DNA from: CAVRGQ01 sp963720785
GTDB taxonomy: Bacteria; Actinomycetota; Acidimicrobiia; IMCC26256; DASPTH01
DNA: 64,000 nucleotides
NCBI GenBank assembly: GCA_963720785.1
Contig: CAVRGQ010000009.1
Location: forward strand, 558,001 to 622,000
Reading direction: 5' to 3'
Both the position numbers and the translations under genes were made by a program. The notes under the pieces are model-generated. The model was not told the DNA's origin. It did no database searches and saw only the letters and a list, made by a program, of their open reading frames with translations. Numbering within the stretch: the first letter of the stretch is position 1; each line of letters starts with the position of its first letter. Of this stretch, positions 35,813 to 45,528 are shown one piece after another.

Positions 35813-38437
35813 TCAGACGGGGCGGAGGAGCGCGACCGGGGTCTGCTGCGCGCCCTGACCGAGCGGGTTGTCGCGCAGGAGCGACTCCACCAGGGCCGCG
35901 TCCACACCCGGTGACGTGCCGAGGATGTTCACGCCGATGTCGTTGGCGTCGATGACCGCGACGCCGGCGCCCAGCGCAGTTGCGAGATCGCGGGCGACAC
36001 CTTCGGGGTCTTCGGGGCCCATCTTGGCGTGGCCGTCGTAGGGCGGGATGGTGCCGCTCGTGGGGCCGTCGATGGCGCGCACCGCCGGCCCCGCCACCCG
36101 GTAGAACACGCCCTTGATCCCGAAGGGCTTGGTGACCGCCGACGCGGCGGTGGCGAGGAGGATGCGCCCGGCCCCCACCTCGCGGATGGCGAGCTCCATG
36201 GTCGCCGGGATGCCGAGGCCGATGCCCGACGCGGTGCGGCCGACGAACTTCGACAGGATGCGCGCGAGCGGGCGCACGCGCACGTCTTCGACGGGGAACG
36301 AGCGGCCCTGGCAGATGGCGACGGCCTTCTCGCTCACCGCGACGACGTCGCCTGCCTGGAGGCCGCGCCCGCTCGAGGTGTCACCGAGCTTCTCCGCGAG
36401 CGCGTCGCGCAGGCCCGCCTCGAGCGTGTCGCCGGTGCGGAAGAGCTGCGTGCGCACCGGGATGCGCGCGTACACCTTGCCGTCGACGGGCGATTGCGCG
36501 AACAGATGGTGCGGCGGGTTCGGCGCGAAGCGGGCGAGCGCGTCGGCCGCGGCCTCGCTGCGTTGCGCCATCCAGTCGTCGCCGATGCGCGTGAAGTGCA
36601 CGTCGGGCGTGGCGCCGAGACGCGAGCTGCCGTCGTGGTCGAAGAACACGCGGTGCCAGATCTCGGTGTTGATCGCGCGCCAGAAGATCTGCGACGGCTC
36701 CACCTCACCCGCACAGAACCGCTCGAACGCCTCGGTGAGCGCGACGGCATCCCAGTAGGGACGGGAGCAGAACTGCGGCGAGCGGAACAGGCCCTGCACG
36801 GTGGCACGCCGGGCGCGCAACCAGCGCGTCTCCGGAGTGGTGAAGCCGACCTTCCAACGCCGGGTTCGCACCTTCTCGATCAGCACGCCGCGCAGGCCCT
36901 CGCGCAGGATGGCCCGGCTCCAGCCCTGGTCGACGATCGCCTCGGGCGGAAGTCGCAGCACCCAGTCGACCAGCTCCTGGTCGAGGAACGGCAGGCGCGA
37001 CTCCATGGAGTACGCCATCGAGTTGCGGTCCTCGTAACGCAGCAGCGACGGCAGCGAGAACGTCTGCAGGTCGGCGACGAGCCGTTCCTTCATCGAGCTC
37101 TGCGACCGCTGGAACCTGGGCGGCTCGAGGTCGTCGTAGAACGCGGGTTGCAGCAGCGGCTTGATCGGCAGCGACCGCCGGCGATCGGAGATGCGGCGCT
37201 TGATCAGCGGCTTCAGCACGTCGCGCGACGCCCACGCCTCGTTGACGAACGCGCGGTACTTGCGCTTCCGCAGCAGCTCGCGGATGTAGACGTACTGGTA
37301 GGGCACATAGCCCGCGAGGAGCTCGTCGCCACCCTGGCCGTTGAGCAGCACCGTGACCTGCGGCTGCGCGAGGCGCATCACGCACCACTGCGCGTACGGG
37401 CCGGTCGACACGATCGGCTCGTCCTGGTGCCACACCATCCGGTCGAGCTCCTCGACGAAGCGCTCGGAGGTGGGCTCGGCGAAGAACGGTTCGGCGTCGA
37501 CCTCGTCGAGCACCGCCTCCATGTATTCGCGCTCGTCGATCGGGTCGCCGTCGAAGACGATCGAGAAGGTCTTGAGGTGGTCGCCGAGCGACGTCGCGTC
37601 GGGCACGTGACGAGTGAGCAGCTGCGACGCCATGCCCACGATCGACGACGAGTCGATGCCGCCCGAGAGGCACGTGCCCGCAGGGACGTCGGCCACGAGG
37701 CGCCGCTCCACCGATTTCTCGAAGCGGGCGCGGAACTCGGCCGGGTCGTTGGCGGCGTCGGTCGCCAACTTCGGCTCCCAGTACACCTGCTCGTGCACGC
37801 CGTCGGCGTCGACCACCGCCCAGGTGGCGGCGGGCAGCGACCGGATCCCGGCGAACGCGCTCTGCGGCTTGTGGTCGTGGAGCCCGTGGAGCAGGTAGTC
37901 GTAGAGCCACTGCCGGTCGGGCTCCACCTCGAGGCCGGGGTCGGCGAGCACGGCCTTGGCCTCGGAGGCGAACAGCACCCGACCGCTCGCCGAGCGCGCC
38001 CAGTAGAGCGGCTTGATGCCGTAGTGGTCGCGGGCGAGCACGAGTTTGGGTGACTCGTTCCGCAGATCCAGGATGGCGAGCGCCCACATGCCGTTGAAGC
38101 GGGCGAAGCAGTCGGTACCCCACTCCGCGTAGGCGTGGAGCACCACCTCGGTGTCGCAGTTCGTGTGGAAGGCGTGGCCCGCGGCCACGAGCTCGTCGCG
38201 CAGCTCGCGGAAGTTGTAGACCTCGCCGTTGTAGGAGATCTGCAGCAGTCCGTCGTCGGTGCCGACGGGCTGGTGGCCACCCGCGGGGTCGATGACCGCG
38301 AGGCGGCGGTGCCCCAGGCTGGCGACGGGGTGCTCGAAGAAGCCCTCACCATCGGGACCGCGGTGGGCGATGCGCGCAGTCATCGTCGCGAGCAGCACTG
38401 GTTCGGGCGGGCCCCAGAACCCGGCGATGCCACACAT
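35813..38437 (-). CDS. Asparagine synthetase (glutamine-hydrolysing) fused to an F420-0:glutamate-ligase-like domain
   Basis: An 874-residue protein with no frame break. Residues 1 to about 600 are a complete AsnB: Cys2 nucleophile in MCGIAGFWG, GHRRLAVIDPAGGHQP and SYNGEVYNFRELR in the glutaminase domain, then LSGGIDSSSIVGMAS (ATP-pyrophosphatase loop) and LNGQGGDELLAGY. After a linker, residues about 655-874 resemble CofE/FbiB-type F420-0:gamma-glutamyl ligases: ARIPVRTQLFRTGDTL, GDVVAVSEKAVAICQGR, and VAVIDANDIGVNILG. A normal AsnB ends near 620-650. The joined domains suggest amidation coupled to glutamate-type ligation on one substrate. Divergent from a luciferase-like oxidoreductase. 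Confidence 0.8.
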   Translation of the reverse strand: MCGIAGFWGPPEPVLLATMTARIAHRGPDGEGFFEHPVASLGHRRLAVIDPAGGHQPVGTDDGLLQISYNGEVYNFRELRDELVAAGHAFHTNCDTEVVLHAYAEWGTDCFARFNGMWALAILDLRNESPKLVLARDHYGIKPLYWARSASGRVLFASEAKAVLADPGLEVEPDRQWLYDYLLHGLHDHKPQSAFAGIRSLPAATWAVVDADGVHEQVYWEPKLATDAANDPAEFRARFEKSVERRLVADVPAGTCLSGGIDSSSIVGMASQLLTRHVPDATSLGDHLKTFSIVFDGDPIDEREYMEAVLDEVDAEPFFAEPTSERFVEELDRMVWHQDEPIVSTGPYAQWCVMRLAQPQVTVLLNGQGGDELLAGYVPYQYVYIRELLRKRKYRAFVNEAWASRDVLKPLIKRRISDRRRSLPIKPLLQPAFYDDLEPPRFQRSQSSMKERLVADLQTFSLPSLLRYEDRNSMAYSMESRLPFLDQELVDWVLRLPPEAIVDQGWSRAILREGLRGVLIEKVRTRRWKVGFTTPETRWLRARRATVQGLFRSPQFCSRPYWDAVALTEAFERFCAGEVEPSQIFWRAINTEIWHRVFFDHDGSSRLGATPDVHFTRIGDDWMAQRSEAAADALARFAPNPPHHLFAQSPVDGKVYARIPVRTQLFRTGDTLEAGLRDALAEKLGDTSSGRGLQAGDVVAVSEKAVAICQGRSFPVEDVRVRPLARILSKFVGRTASGIGLGIPATMELAIREVGAGRILLATAASAVTKPFGIKGVFYRVAGPAVRAIDGPTSGTIPPYDGHAKMGPEDPEGVARDLATALGAGVAVIDANDIGVNILGTSPGVDAALVESLLRDNPLGQGAQQTPVALLRPV

Positions 38438-38446
38438 GGTCGTGTG

Positions 38447-38471
38447 AGCCTACCGGCCGACCTCGTAGATT
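38447..38471. promoter_or_regulatory. Back-to-back leaderless promoters of asnB fusion and oxidoreductase
   Basis: The gap between the two divergent ATGs is 40 bases. TAGGCT on the minus strand (38452-38447) ends 9 bases before the synthetase ATG; TAGATT on the plus strand (38466-38471) ends 6 bases before ATG 38478. The two -10 elements lie 13 bases apart, so their use is probably coupled. Confidence 0.4.
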
Positions 38472-38477
38472 CCGCAC

Positions 38478-39446
38478 ATGGATCCCGTCCGCCGTCACGG
38501 CATCACCGTCCCCCTGCCCATGCTGAAATTGACCGACCACCGGGCCGCGTACGAGCAGCTGGTGGCCCTCGGGTTCACCGACGTCTGGAGCGGTGAGGCC
38601 AACGCCCACGACGGCTTCACGCCGCTCGCGCTGGCCGCCGCGTGGCAGCCGTCGCTGCGCGTCGGCGTGGCCATCGCCCCCGCGTTCACCCGCGGGCCGG
38701 CACTCCTCGCGCAGACCGCCGCGACCATGTCCGACGCCGCGCCCGGTGGCTTCGTGCTCGGCCTCGGCGCGTCGTCGCCCGCGATCGTGGAGCAGTGGAA
38801 CGGCATCCCCTTCGAGGAGCCGTTCCGCCGCACTCGCGACGTGCTGCGCTTCGTGCGGCGTGCGCTCACCGGTGAGAAGGTCACCGAGCGCTACGACACG
38901 TTCGCCATCGACGGCTTCCGTCTCCTGGCGCCGCCGGAGGTGCAGCCGAAGCTGATGGTCGCCGCGCTGCGCCCGCGGATGTTGGACCTCGCGGGCGCCG
39001 AAGGCGACGGCGCGATCCTCAACTGGCTCTCCGCCGACGACGTCGCCCAGGTCGCGCCGCTCGTGGGCGGCAAGGAGATCATGGCCCGGATCTTCGTGGT
39101 GCCATACGACGACTTCGACAAGGTGCGGGCCATCGGCGCGCGCAACCTCGCCGCGTACCTCACCGTGCCCGCCTACCGGGCGTTCCACGAGTGGCTCGGG
39201 CGCGGGCCCGCGCTGCAACCGATGTGGGATGCGTGGGAAGCGGGTGACCGCGCCCGCGCGCTCGAGGTCATCCCCGACGAGGTGATCGACGAGCTCTACG
39301 TGTGGGGTGACGCGGCGCGCATCCGCGCCGGCATCGAGGCGTACTGCGCCAACGGCGTGCACACGCCGGCGCCCGCGATCATGGGTGCGGGCGACGCCAT
39401 GTGGGACGCGATCCGAGCGATCGCGCCCGTCACACCGCCTGCCTGA
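38478..39446 (+). CDS. Luciferase-like (LLM class) F420-dependent-type oxidoreductase
   Basis: A 322-residue TIM-barrel protein: GITVPLPMLKLTDHRAAYEQLVALGFTDVWSGE at the N-terminus, RVGVAIAPAFTRGPALLAQTAATM, GGFVLGLGASSP and PVQ-like PEVQPKLMVAALRPRMLDLAG, all LLM-family signatures. The arrangement (no flavin reductase nearby, actinobacterial host) fits the F420-using branch rather than FMN. It shares a 40-base divergent promoter with the synthetase/CofE-like fusion, a neighbour with an F420-ligase-like domain, which strengthens an F420 connection. Substrate unknown. Confidence 0.8.
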   Translation: MDPVRRHGITVPLPMLKLTDHRAAYEQLVALGFTDVWSGEANAHDGFTPLALAAAWQPSLRVGVAIAPAFTRGPALLAQTAATMSDAAPGGFVLGLGASSPAIVEQWNGIPFEEPFRRTRDVLRFVRRALTGEKVTERYDTFAIDGFRLLAPPEVQPKLMVAALRPRMLDLAGAEGDGAILNWLSADDVAQVAPLVGGKEIMARIFVVPYDDFDKVRAIGARNLAAYLTVPAYRAFHEWLGRGPALQPMWDAWEAGDRARALEVIPDEVIDELYVWGDAARIRAGIEAYCANGVHTPAPAIMGAGDAMWDAIRAIAPVTPPA

Positions 39447-40217
39447 CTAGACGTTCACCGCATCGACGAAGCGCGCCAGGAGCGCGTCGTCGCCGAACAG
39501 CTCGAGCGCAGACGCGTCACGACGGCCCCAGAGGAGCAGCAGCAGGTCTTCGGCGCGACCCCGTGCAGCAACGTCGCCCTTCGCGTGCTCGCGGGTGACG
39601 ACGATTCCGGCGCGCTCACCGCCGTCCGGATTCGCCACGATGAGCCACTCGCCCTCGACATCGGTGCAGTGCAGGTGGATGGACCCCCCGAGATCGGCGA
39701 GCCCCTTGCCGAAGCGCGGTGCGAACACGGTGAGGTACTCCTCGATGCCGTCGGACGCGAACGCAGGATCGATCGGCGCAGCCGTTCCCGCCGCGGCCTG
39801 CGCGTCGACGCGGTGGACGGTGGTCTCGTGGGCGCGTCGGCGGATCCAGAACATCGCGGTGCGGTCCGACGGCGCGAACGTCCACACCGACGCGGTGGGA
39901 TCGACGTCGGTGAGCGTACGCACGAGCGCGTCGGCACTCTCGCGGTAGAGCGCCACCAAGGCGCCGCCGGTGGGCGCGTCGGCAGGCAGTTCGGGGGGCA
40001 CGCCTTCGCGGCTGCCCGTCTCCACGATGAGCCGCGCCCAGGTGTCCCCGCCCGCGGCGTGGCGGAGCAGGTCGGTGACACTCCAGCCCGGGCAGCTCGG
40101 CACCAGCGCATCGGGGCCTGCGGCCGCGGCGGCGTCGGCGAGCGCCGCGGACTCGTGCGCGAGGTGGTCGAGGTAGAGGTCGCGGTCGAGCGTCATCGGG
40201 GCGTGGTCGTGAGACAT
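39447..40217 (-). CDS. Maleylpyruvate isomerase N-terminal (TIGR03083) family protein
   Basis: A 256-residue protein: VPSCPGWSVTDLLRHAAGGDTWA is the mycothiol-dependent isomerase/DinB N-terminal motif with a metal His, and RRAHETTVHRVDAQAA supplies the second His pair. The C-terminal half resembles SCP2-like domains. Family members are mostly uncharacterised mycothiol- or metal-dependent transferases. ATG 40217 (a second Met is seven residues in). Convergent with, and 0 bases from, the oxidoreductase stop. Confidence 0.75.
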   Translation of the reverse strand: MSHDHAPMTLDRDLYLDHLAHESAALADAAAAAGPDALVPSCPGWSVTDLLRHAAGGDTWARLIVETGSREGVPPELPADAPTGGALVALYRESADALVRTLTDVDPTASVWTFAPSDRTAMFWIRRRAHETTVHRVDAQAAAGTAAPIDPAFASDGIEEYLTVFAPRFGKGLADLGGSIHLHCTDVEGEWLIVANPDGGERAGIVVTREHAKGDVAARGRAEDLLLLLWGRRDASALELFGDDALLARFVDAVNV

Positions 40218-40232
40218 GGCGCGAGCCTACGG

Positions 40233-41039
40233 CTACAGCAGCGTCTCGGGCTCGGCCGGCGCGACGAGGTCGGCGTCGTTGTTCTTCGGGCTGTTCACGC
40301 GCGTGCTGACCGGGTACGCCTCGACCCAGCCGTCGGGCGCGGGCGCCAGCAGCGCGTCGAGTGCCGCGACGTCGTGGTTGGCGGGATCGAGCCACTCGTC
40401 CCACGACGCCTCGTCGAGCACCACGGGCATGCGGTCGTGAATCGGCGCGAGCACGCCGTTGGCGCGCGTCGTGATGATCGTGCACGAACGGACCCACGCG
40501 TCGGGCGCGTCGGCGTCGTCGATCTCGGGGTTGCGCCAGATCTCCCACAGCCCGGCGAACGCGAGCGGCTCACCGTCGCGACGACGGATGCAGTACGGCT
40601 GACGGGGTGCTCGTCGTCCGGACGACGCGCGCCGAGAATCGAGCTCGCGCTCGGGCCGCTCCCCCACCTTCCACTCGTAGAACGCGTCGGCCGGGACGAT
40701 GCAGCGGCGCTTGGCGAACGCCCGCCGGAACGCCGGCTTCTCGGTGACCGACTCCGCACGCGCGTTGATCATGCGGTCGCCCATCGAGAGGTCCTTCGCC
40801 CACGAGGGCACCAGTCCCCAGCGCACCAGCGACAACACCCGCGTGGCCGCCGCGTGCTCGGCGCCGGTGTCGTCACCGCGTGGCGGCCGCTCGCGCACCA
40901 CCATCACCTGGGCGCGCGGGGTGACGTTGTAGTCGGCCTCGTGCTCGGGGAGCTTGCCCTCGGGGAGCACCTTCTCGTCGATGCCGAAGCGGTCGGCGAG
41001 CAACTGGGGTGACGACACCGACACGAATCTGCCGCACAT
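40233..41039 (-). CDS. SRAP-domain (YedK/HMCES) abasic-site-crosslinking protein
   Basis: A 268-residue protein starting MCGRF, whose Cys2 (exposed after Met removal) forms the thiazolidine link to abasic DNA. VRWGLVPSWAKD, MINARAESV, CIVPADAFYEWK and PIHDRMPVVL with the catalytic His are all SRAP signatures. It protects abasic sites in single-stranded DNA. The protein carries an insert of about 20 residues rich in Arg/Ser after YEWK. Stands alone; the DUF3052 gene is 26 bases upstream on the same strand. Confidence 0.9.
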   Translation of the reverse strand: MCGRFVSVSSPQLLADRFGIDEKVLPEGKLPEHEADYNVTPRAQVMVVRERPPRGDDTGAEHAAATRVLSLVRWGLVPSWAKDLSMGDRMINARAESVTEKPAFRRAFAKRRCIVPADAFYEWKVGERPERELDSRRASSGRRAPRQPYCIRRRDGEPLAFAGLWEIWRNPEIDDADAPDAWVRSCTIITTRANGVLAPIHDRMPVVLDEASWDEWLDPANHDVAALDALLAPAPDGWVEAYPVSTRVNSPKNNDADLVAPAEPETLL

Positions 41040-41065
41040 GCGACCGTTCTACCGCGCCAGGTTGC

Positions 41066-41479
41066 TCAGCGATCACTCTTCCGGCGCACGAAGCGCAGGC
41101 CCGACCAGGTGGCGTCGATCGCCGCGACCTTGTTGTCGACGAGGCCGCAGTCGAGGCCGACGCGCTGCACGGCGTCGAACGACAGGTCGCTCGCCACGCC
41201 CGACGTCTTCTTCGGCCAGGCGATCCAGAGGCCGCCGGCCGGTTCGAGCCGGCGCTCGAACACCGGGAAGCGCCGGACCAGCTCGGCCTGGCGGGTGACG
41301 AAGAACAGCATGACGTCGAAGTTGCCGCGGGCCTCGGTGCGCAGTTCGACGTCGTCGGGGAGCTGGCCGAGCGTCTCGCAGAAGCCCTCGGGGCACGACA
41401 GCACGGCCACGCGTGCGCCCGCGGCGATGCCGAGTTTCCGGGGCAGCGCCGTGCCCGAGTATCCGTTGTGCCCCGCCAT
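41066..41479 (-). CDS. DUF3052 family protein
   Basis: A 137-residue protein: YSGTALPRKLGIAAGARVAVLSCP at the N-terminus and LWIAWPKKTSGVASDLS near residue 95 are the signatures of this actinobacterial family. Family members are usually next to ahpE, as here (divergent, 261 bases away), an arrangement also present in mycobacteria. Function unknown; the context suggests a link to oxidative stress. Confidence 0.8.
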   Translation of the reverse strand: MAGHNGYSGTALPRKLGIAAGARVAVLSCPEGFCETLGQLPDDVELRTEARGNFDVMLFFVTRQAELVRRFPVFERRLEPAGGLWIAWPKKTSGVASDLSFDAVQRVGLDCGLVDNKVAAIDATWSGLRFVRRKSDR

Positions 41480-41680
41480 CCGAGTCCTTCGCCGGTGCCG
41501 CCCCGAAGGGGCAGACTCGTCGCTCCACGGCACCGTGTCAACCGCTTGAACTGGGCATTTCTCGGGGCTGGTGTCGGGGAGCCCGGGAGGCACTCCACAT
41601 CGTCCGGCCATTTCCCGACCGTTTCACTGGCATTTCGAGGGGCGCGGGACATATGGTGACGGAAACCCGAAGTTCCCGAA

Positions 41681-41731
41681 GATCCACGCCACGAAATCCA
41701 CGGCTGAAATCCACGCCTGAGAATCCATGGA
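41681..41731 (+). repeat. Degenerate 13-base repeats upstream of the peroxiredoxin
   Basis: GATCCACGCCAC, GAAATCCACGGCT, GAAATCCACGCCT and GAGAATCCATGGA follow each other in tandem with period 12-13, ending 10 bases before ATG 41741. The last unit overlaps the ribosome-binding region (GGAGGAAG). They could be operator sites or leader RNA structure. Confidence 0.6.
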
Positions 41732-41740
41732 GGAAGAACC

Positions 41741-42376
<636 letters not shown>

Positions 42377-42388
42377 CCCTCACCAACC

Positions 42389-42413
42389 CGCAGGAACCGC
42401 GGAGGCTCCTGCG
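42389..42413. terminator. Hairpin between peroxiredoxin and M23 peptidase
   Basis: CGCAGGA and TCCTGCG are perfect 7-bp arms with an 11-base loop, 13 bases after the peroxiredoxin stop and upstream of the convergent peptidase stop. Confidence 0.5.
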
Positions 42414-42530
42414 GCGGATGGGAGAACCCCTCACGTCGTCGGCCGACGCCGTGTGCGGCGAGCGAAGCCTTCCGAAGGTCGCGAGCTCGGCGTGCACGGT
42501 GGCGGCCGACGACCGCGTCCAGGGCGGGAT

Positions 42531-43730
42531 CTACAGGTAGCCGCGGGGGTCGACGGGGTTGCCGTTGACCCGCACCTCGAAGTGCAGGTGGCAGCCGGTC
42601 GACTTGCCGGTGCTCCCCACGTACCCGATCACCTGGCCCTGCGAGACGTTCTGGCCCGCCGAGACGATGATCGACGACTGGTGGCCGTAGAGCGTGGACA
42701 TGCCGCCGCCGTGATTGATCAGCGTCATGTTGCCGTAGCCGCCGCTGTTGAAGCCGGCGGCAATGACCACACCGGTGCCGGCTGCCTTGATCGGCGTGCC
42801 GCAGGAAGCGCCGAGGTCGAGACCGGAGTGGTACGCCTGCGCGCCGGTGACGGGGTCGGTGCGGTAGCCGTAGCCGCTCGTGATGTTCGCGTTCACCGGC
42901 CAGATGAACGTGCCGTTGCCCATGGGCGCGCCGCCACCGCTGTCGCGGGCGAGTTGGGCGACCCGGTCGGACTCCGCCTGGAGGTCGGCCTCGATCTGGT
43001 CCTGCTGGGCGCGCAGCGTGCCGACCGCCGCGCTCTCCTGCGCCTCGGCGCCGGCGGCGGCGTCACGCGCGGCCTGCTGCTGCGCGGCGAGCTGCTGGAC
43101 CTTCTGGGTCTCGTCTGCTGCAGCGGCGCGGGCGTCGTCGGCCGCCTTCTTCTTCGCGGTGGCGTCGGCCTGCTGTGCATCGAGCTTCGCCTGCAGCTTG
43201 CCGACGCGGTCGAAGTCGCCCTGGCGCTTGTCGTTGATCCGCTGCAGGTAGTGCTTGCCCTCCACGATATCGCCCGAGCCGTCGGCGACGTGCAGCAGCG
43301 TGATCGAGTTCGCGCCCGGACTGCCCCGCGTGTAGAGCTCGAGTGCGCTGCGGCGCACGTCGGCCTGCGCGGCATCGAGCTTCGCTTTCGTCTGCTTGGC
43401 CTTCTCGCCGAGCACGAACACCACGAAGCCCGCGTTGTCGGCGTCGGCCTGCGCCTGGGCGAGGCGCTGCGTGGCCGCCGCGATCTGCGCGCTGAGACTG
43501 GTGAGCTGACCGTCGAGTTTCTGGCGCGCGGTCTGGGCGTCGGCGAGTTGCTGGCGCGCGGCCGCGGTGTAGGCCGCGTTCTCGTCGAGCGCCTTCTGCA
43601 ATTCCTGCTGCTTGTCGGAGGTCTGGGCCGACGCCGGCACCTCGAGGGCGCGCGTCGCGAGAGACAGGACGGCGGCCACAACAACGGCCGCGGCGAGGAG
43701 ACGAGCCACCAGAGGCTGTCGCGCGTTCAC
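42531..43730 (-). CDS. M23 (LytM-type) endopeptidase with coiled-coil, EnvC-like
   Basis: About 399 residues: a signal peptide or N-terminal anchor (VARLLAAAVVVAAVLSLA), a long coiled-coil from about residue 40 to 270 rich in Ala/Gln, then an M23 domain with GYGYRTDPVTG, HSGLDLGASCGTPI (metal His and Asp) and HLHFEVRVNG (metal His). The layout matches EnvC/RipC-type regulators of peptidoglycan hydrolysis controlled by FtsEX, whose genes are immediately upstream on the same strand. GTG 43730 is chosen; ATG 43790 is an alternative 20 residues earlier. Confidence 0.85.
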   Translation of the reverse strand: MNARQPLVARLLAAAVVVAAVLSLATRALEVPASAQTSDKQQELQKALDENAAYTAAARQQLADAQTARQKLDGQLTSLSAQIAAATQRLAQAQADADNAGFVVFVLGEKAKQTKAKLDAAQADVRRSALELYTRGSPGANSITLLHVADGSGDIVEGKHYLQRINDKRQGDFDRVGKLQAKLDAQQADATAKKKAADDARAAAADETQKVQQLAAQQQAARDAAAGAEAQESAAVGTLRAQQDQIEADLQAESDRVAQLARDSGGGAPMGNGTFIWPVNANITSGYGYRTDPVTGAQAYHSGLDLGASCGTPIKAAGTGVVIAAGFNSGGYGNMTLINHGGGMSTLYGHQSSIIVSAGQNVSQGQVIGYVGSTGKSTGCHLHFEVRVNGNPVDPRGYL

Positions 43731-43849
43731 AGGGATGAAATCGTAAGACCACACCCCAAACTTGAGCAACACCGACAACATCAACAACACGTCAACGGAA
43801 CGTGGTGATGCCCACCACTCTCAGTGGTCAGGCCGTCGGCAGAGCCGCG

Positions 43850-44752
43850 TCAGGTCTTGAGGAATCGGCGCAGGCCGATGGTGGCCCCGATGAGGCCGAT
43901 TCCCATGCCCGCGATGAGCACCTTGATCGCGATCCAGGTGGTGTCACCCGAGGTGACGTAGAACTCGCTGAAGAAGCTGTTCGGGTCGTTGAACGCCTGG
44001 TCGAACCCGAAGTGCCTGAGTGACAGAACGGCGAGGATCGCCAGACCCGCGCCCACGAGGCCCTGCACCATGCCCTCGGCGATGAACGGGATGCGCACGA
44101 ACCAGCTCGACGCGCCCACGAGCTTCATCACCTCGATCTCGCGGCGACGGGCGAACGTGGCCAGACGGATCGTGTTCACGATCAGGAACAGCGACGATCC
44201 CAGCAGGATCAGGGAGATCACGAAGAACACCGTGCTGATCGTGTCGGTGACGTCGACGAGGCCCTTCAGGGCCTCACCGGGCGTCTCGACGCTGTCGACC
44301 CCCAGCTGCGTGCGGTACTGCTTCTGCAGGTTGTTGGTGAGGGTGTCGAGGGGGACGGAGCCCTCCTTGGGCGCGACCCGGTACGACTCCGGCAGGTCCT
44401 TGGCGGTGATGCTGTTCACCAGGTCGGGCTTCGACCGGAAGATCCGCTTGAACTCGGCGTACGCGTCCTCCTGCGTGAGGTGGCGGTACGACTTGACGTT
44501 CGGGTCCTTCTTGAGCTCGGCCTCGACGTCGGCGATCTGCTGCTGGGTGGCGTCGACCTTCATGAAGATCTCGAGGGTCACGCCGCCCTTGATCTTCTCG
44601 GTGCCGTGGTCGACCCACTTCGACAGCATCGAGATGCCGCCGAACAGCGCCAGCGACACCGTGACGGTGGCGATGCCGGCGATGGTCATCAGGAGGTTGC
44701 GGCGCAGCGAGACGAGCGTCTCGCGCGAGAAGTAGCTGACGCGCGTCCACAT
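43850..44752 (-). CDS. ftsX: Cell division protein FtsX (ABC-like permease)
   Basis: A 300-residue protein with the FtsX layout: cytoplasmic start, first membrane helix at about 20-42, an extracellular loop of about 140 residues (EIFMKVDATQQQIADVEAEL), then three helices (VFFVISLILLGSSLFLIV and later) and the ARRREIEVMKLVGAS loop. It forms a complex with FtsE and controls peptidoglycan hydrolases from across the membrane. It is 9 bases downstream of ftsE, and the M23 peptidase that FtsEX would control follows. Confidence 0.9.
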   Translation of the reverse strand: MWTRVSYFSRETLVSLRRNLLMTIAGIATVTVSLALFGGISMLSKWVDHGTEKIKGGVTLEIFMKVDATQQQIADVEAELKKDPNVKSYRHLTQEDAYAEFKRIFRSKPDLVNSITAKDLPESYRVAPKEGSVPLDTLTNNLQKQYRTQLGVDSVETPGEALKGLVDVTDTISTVFFVISLILLGSSLFLIVNTIRLATFARRREIEVMKLVGASSWFVRIPFIAEGMVQGLVGAGLAILAVLSLRHFGFDQAFNDPNSFFSEFYVTSGDTTWIAIKVLIAGMGIGLIGATIGLRRFLKT

Positions 44753-44761
44753 GGCGGGTGA

Positions 44762-45448
44762 TCAGCCCCCGACGCCGTAGACGCCGCGCGCCTGGTCGCG
44801 CACGAGGGTGCCGCGGTCGAGCTCGATGACGCGCCGGCGCATCGCGTCGACGATGCGTTGGTCGTGCGTGGCCATGACGACGGTGGTGCCGGTGCGGTTG
44901 ATGCGGTCGAGGATGCGCATGATGCCGACGGTGGTGGCCGGGTCGAGGTTGCCGGTGGGCTCGTCGGCGAGGATGATCAGCGGACGGTTGACGAACGCGC
45001 GCGCCACGGAGACACGCTGCTGCTCACCACCGGACAGCTCCGACGGGAACCGTCCCGCCTTCTTCGCGAGACCGACGAGATCGAGCACCTGGGGCACCTG
45101 CGTGCGCACCACGTGGCGCGGCCGGCCGATGACCTCCATCGCGAACGCGACGTTCTCGTAGACCGTCTTGTTGGGGAGGAGCTTGAAGTCCTGGAAGACG
45201 CAGCCGATGTTGCGGCGCAGCTGCGGCACCTTCCAGTGGCTCAGCTGCGAGATGTCGCGACCCGCGACGACGATGCGGCCCGAGGTGGCCTGCTCCTCGC
45301 GCAGCAGCAGGCGCAGCCATGTCGACTTCCCGGAGCCCGACGGGCCCACGAGGAAGACGAACTCGCCCTTCTGGACCTCCGCGGAGACCTCGCGGAGTGC
45401 GACCACGTCGCCCTTGTAGACCTTGGAGACATTCTCGAAACGGATCAT
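44762..45448 (-). CDS. ftsE: Cell division ATP-binding protein FtsE
   Basis: A 228-residue ABC ATPase: Walker A GPSGSGKST, Q-loop, signature LSGGEQQRVSVARA, Walker B IILADEPTGNLDP, and the H-loop MATHDQ. It powers FtsX to activate septal hydrolases. The gene is downstream of prfB by 139 bases, the usual actinobacterial arrangement. MIRFENVSKVYKG is the standard start. Confidence 0.92.
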   Translation of the reverse strand: MIRFENVSKVYKGDVVALREVSAEVQKGEFVFLVGPSGSGKSTWLRLLLREEQATSGRIVVAGRDISQLSHWKVPQLRRNIGCVFQDFKLLPNKTVYENVAFAMEVIGRPRHVVRTQVPQVLDLVGLAKKAGRFPSELSGGEQQRVSVARAFVNRPLIILADEPTGNLDPATTVGIMRILDRINRTGTTVVMATHDQRIVDAMRRRVIELDRGTLVRDQARGVYGVGG

Positions 45449-45528
45449 GGGTAGGCAGTCAAGGTAGCAGCGGGTCCCTCGGAAATGGTGTCTCCCCCGG
45501 CACCGCCCGGCCGTGCTCCCGGCGGTTC

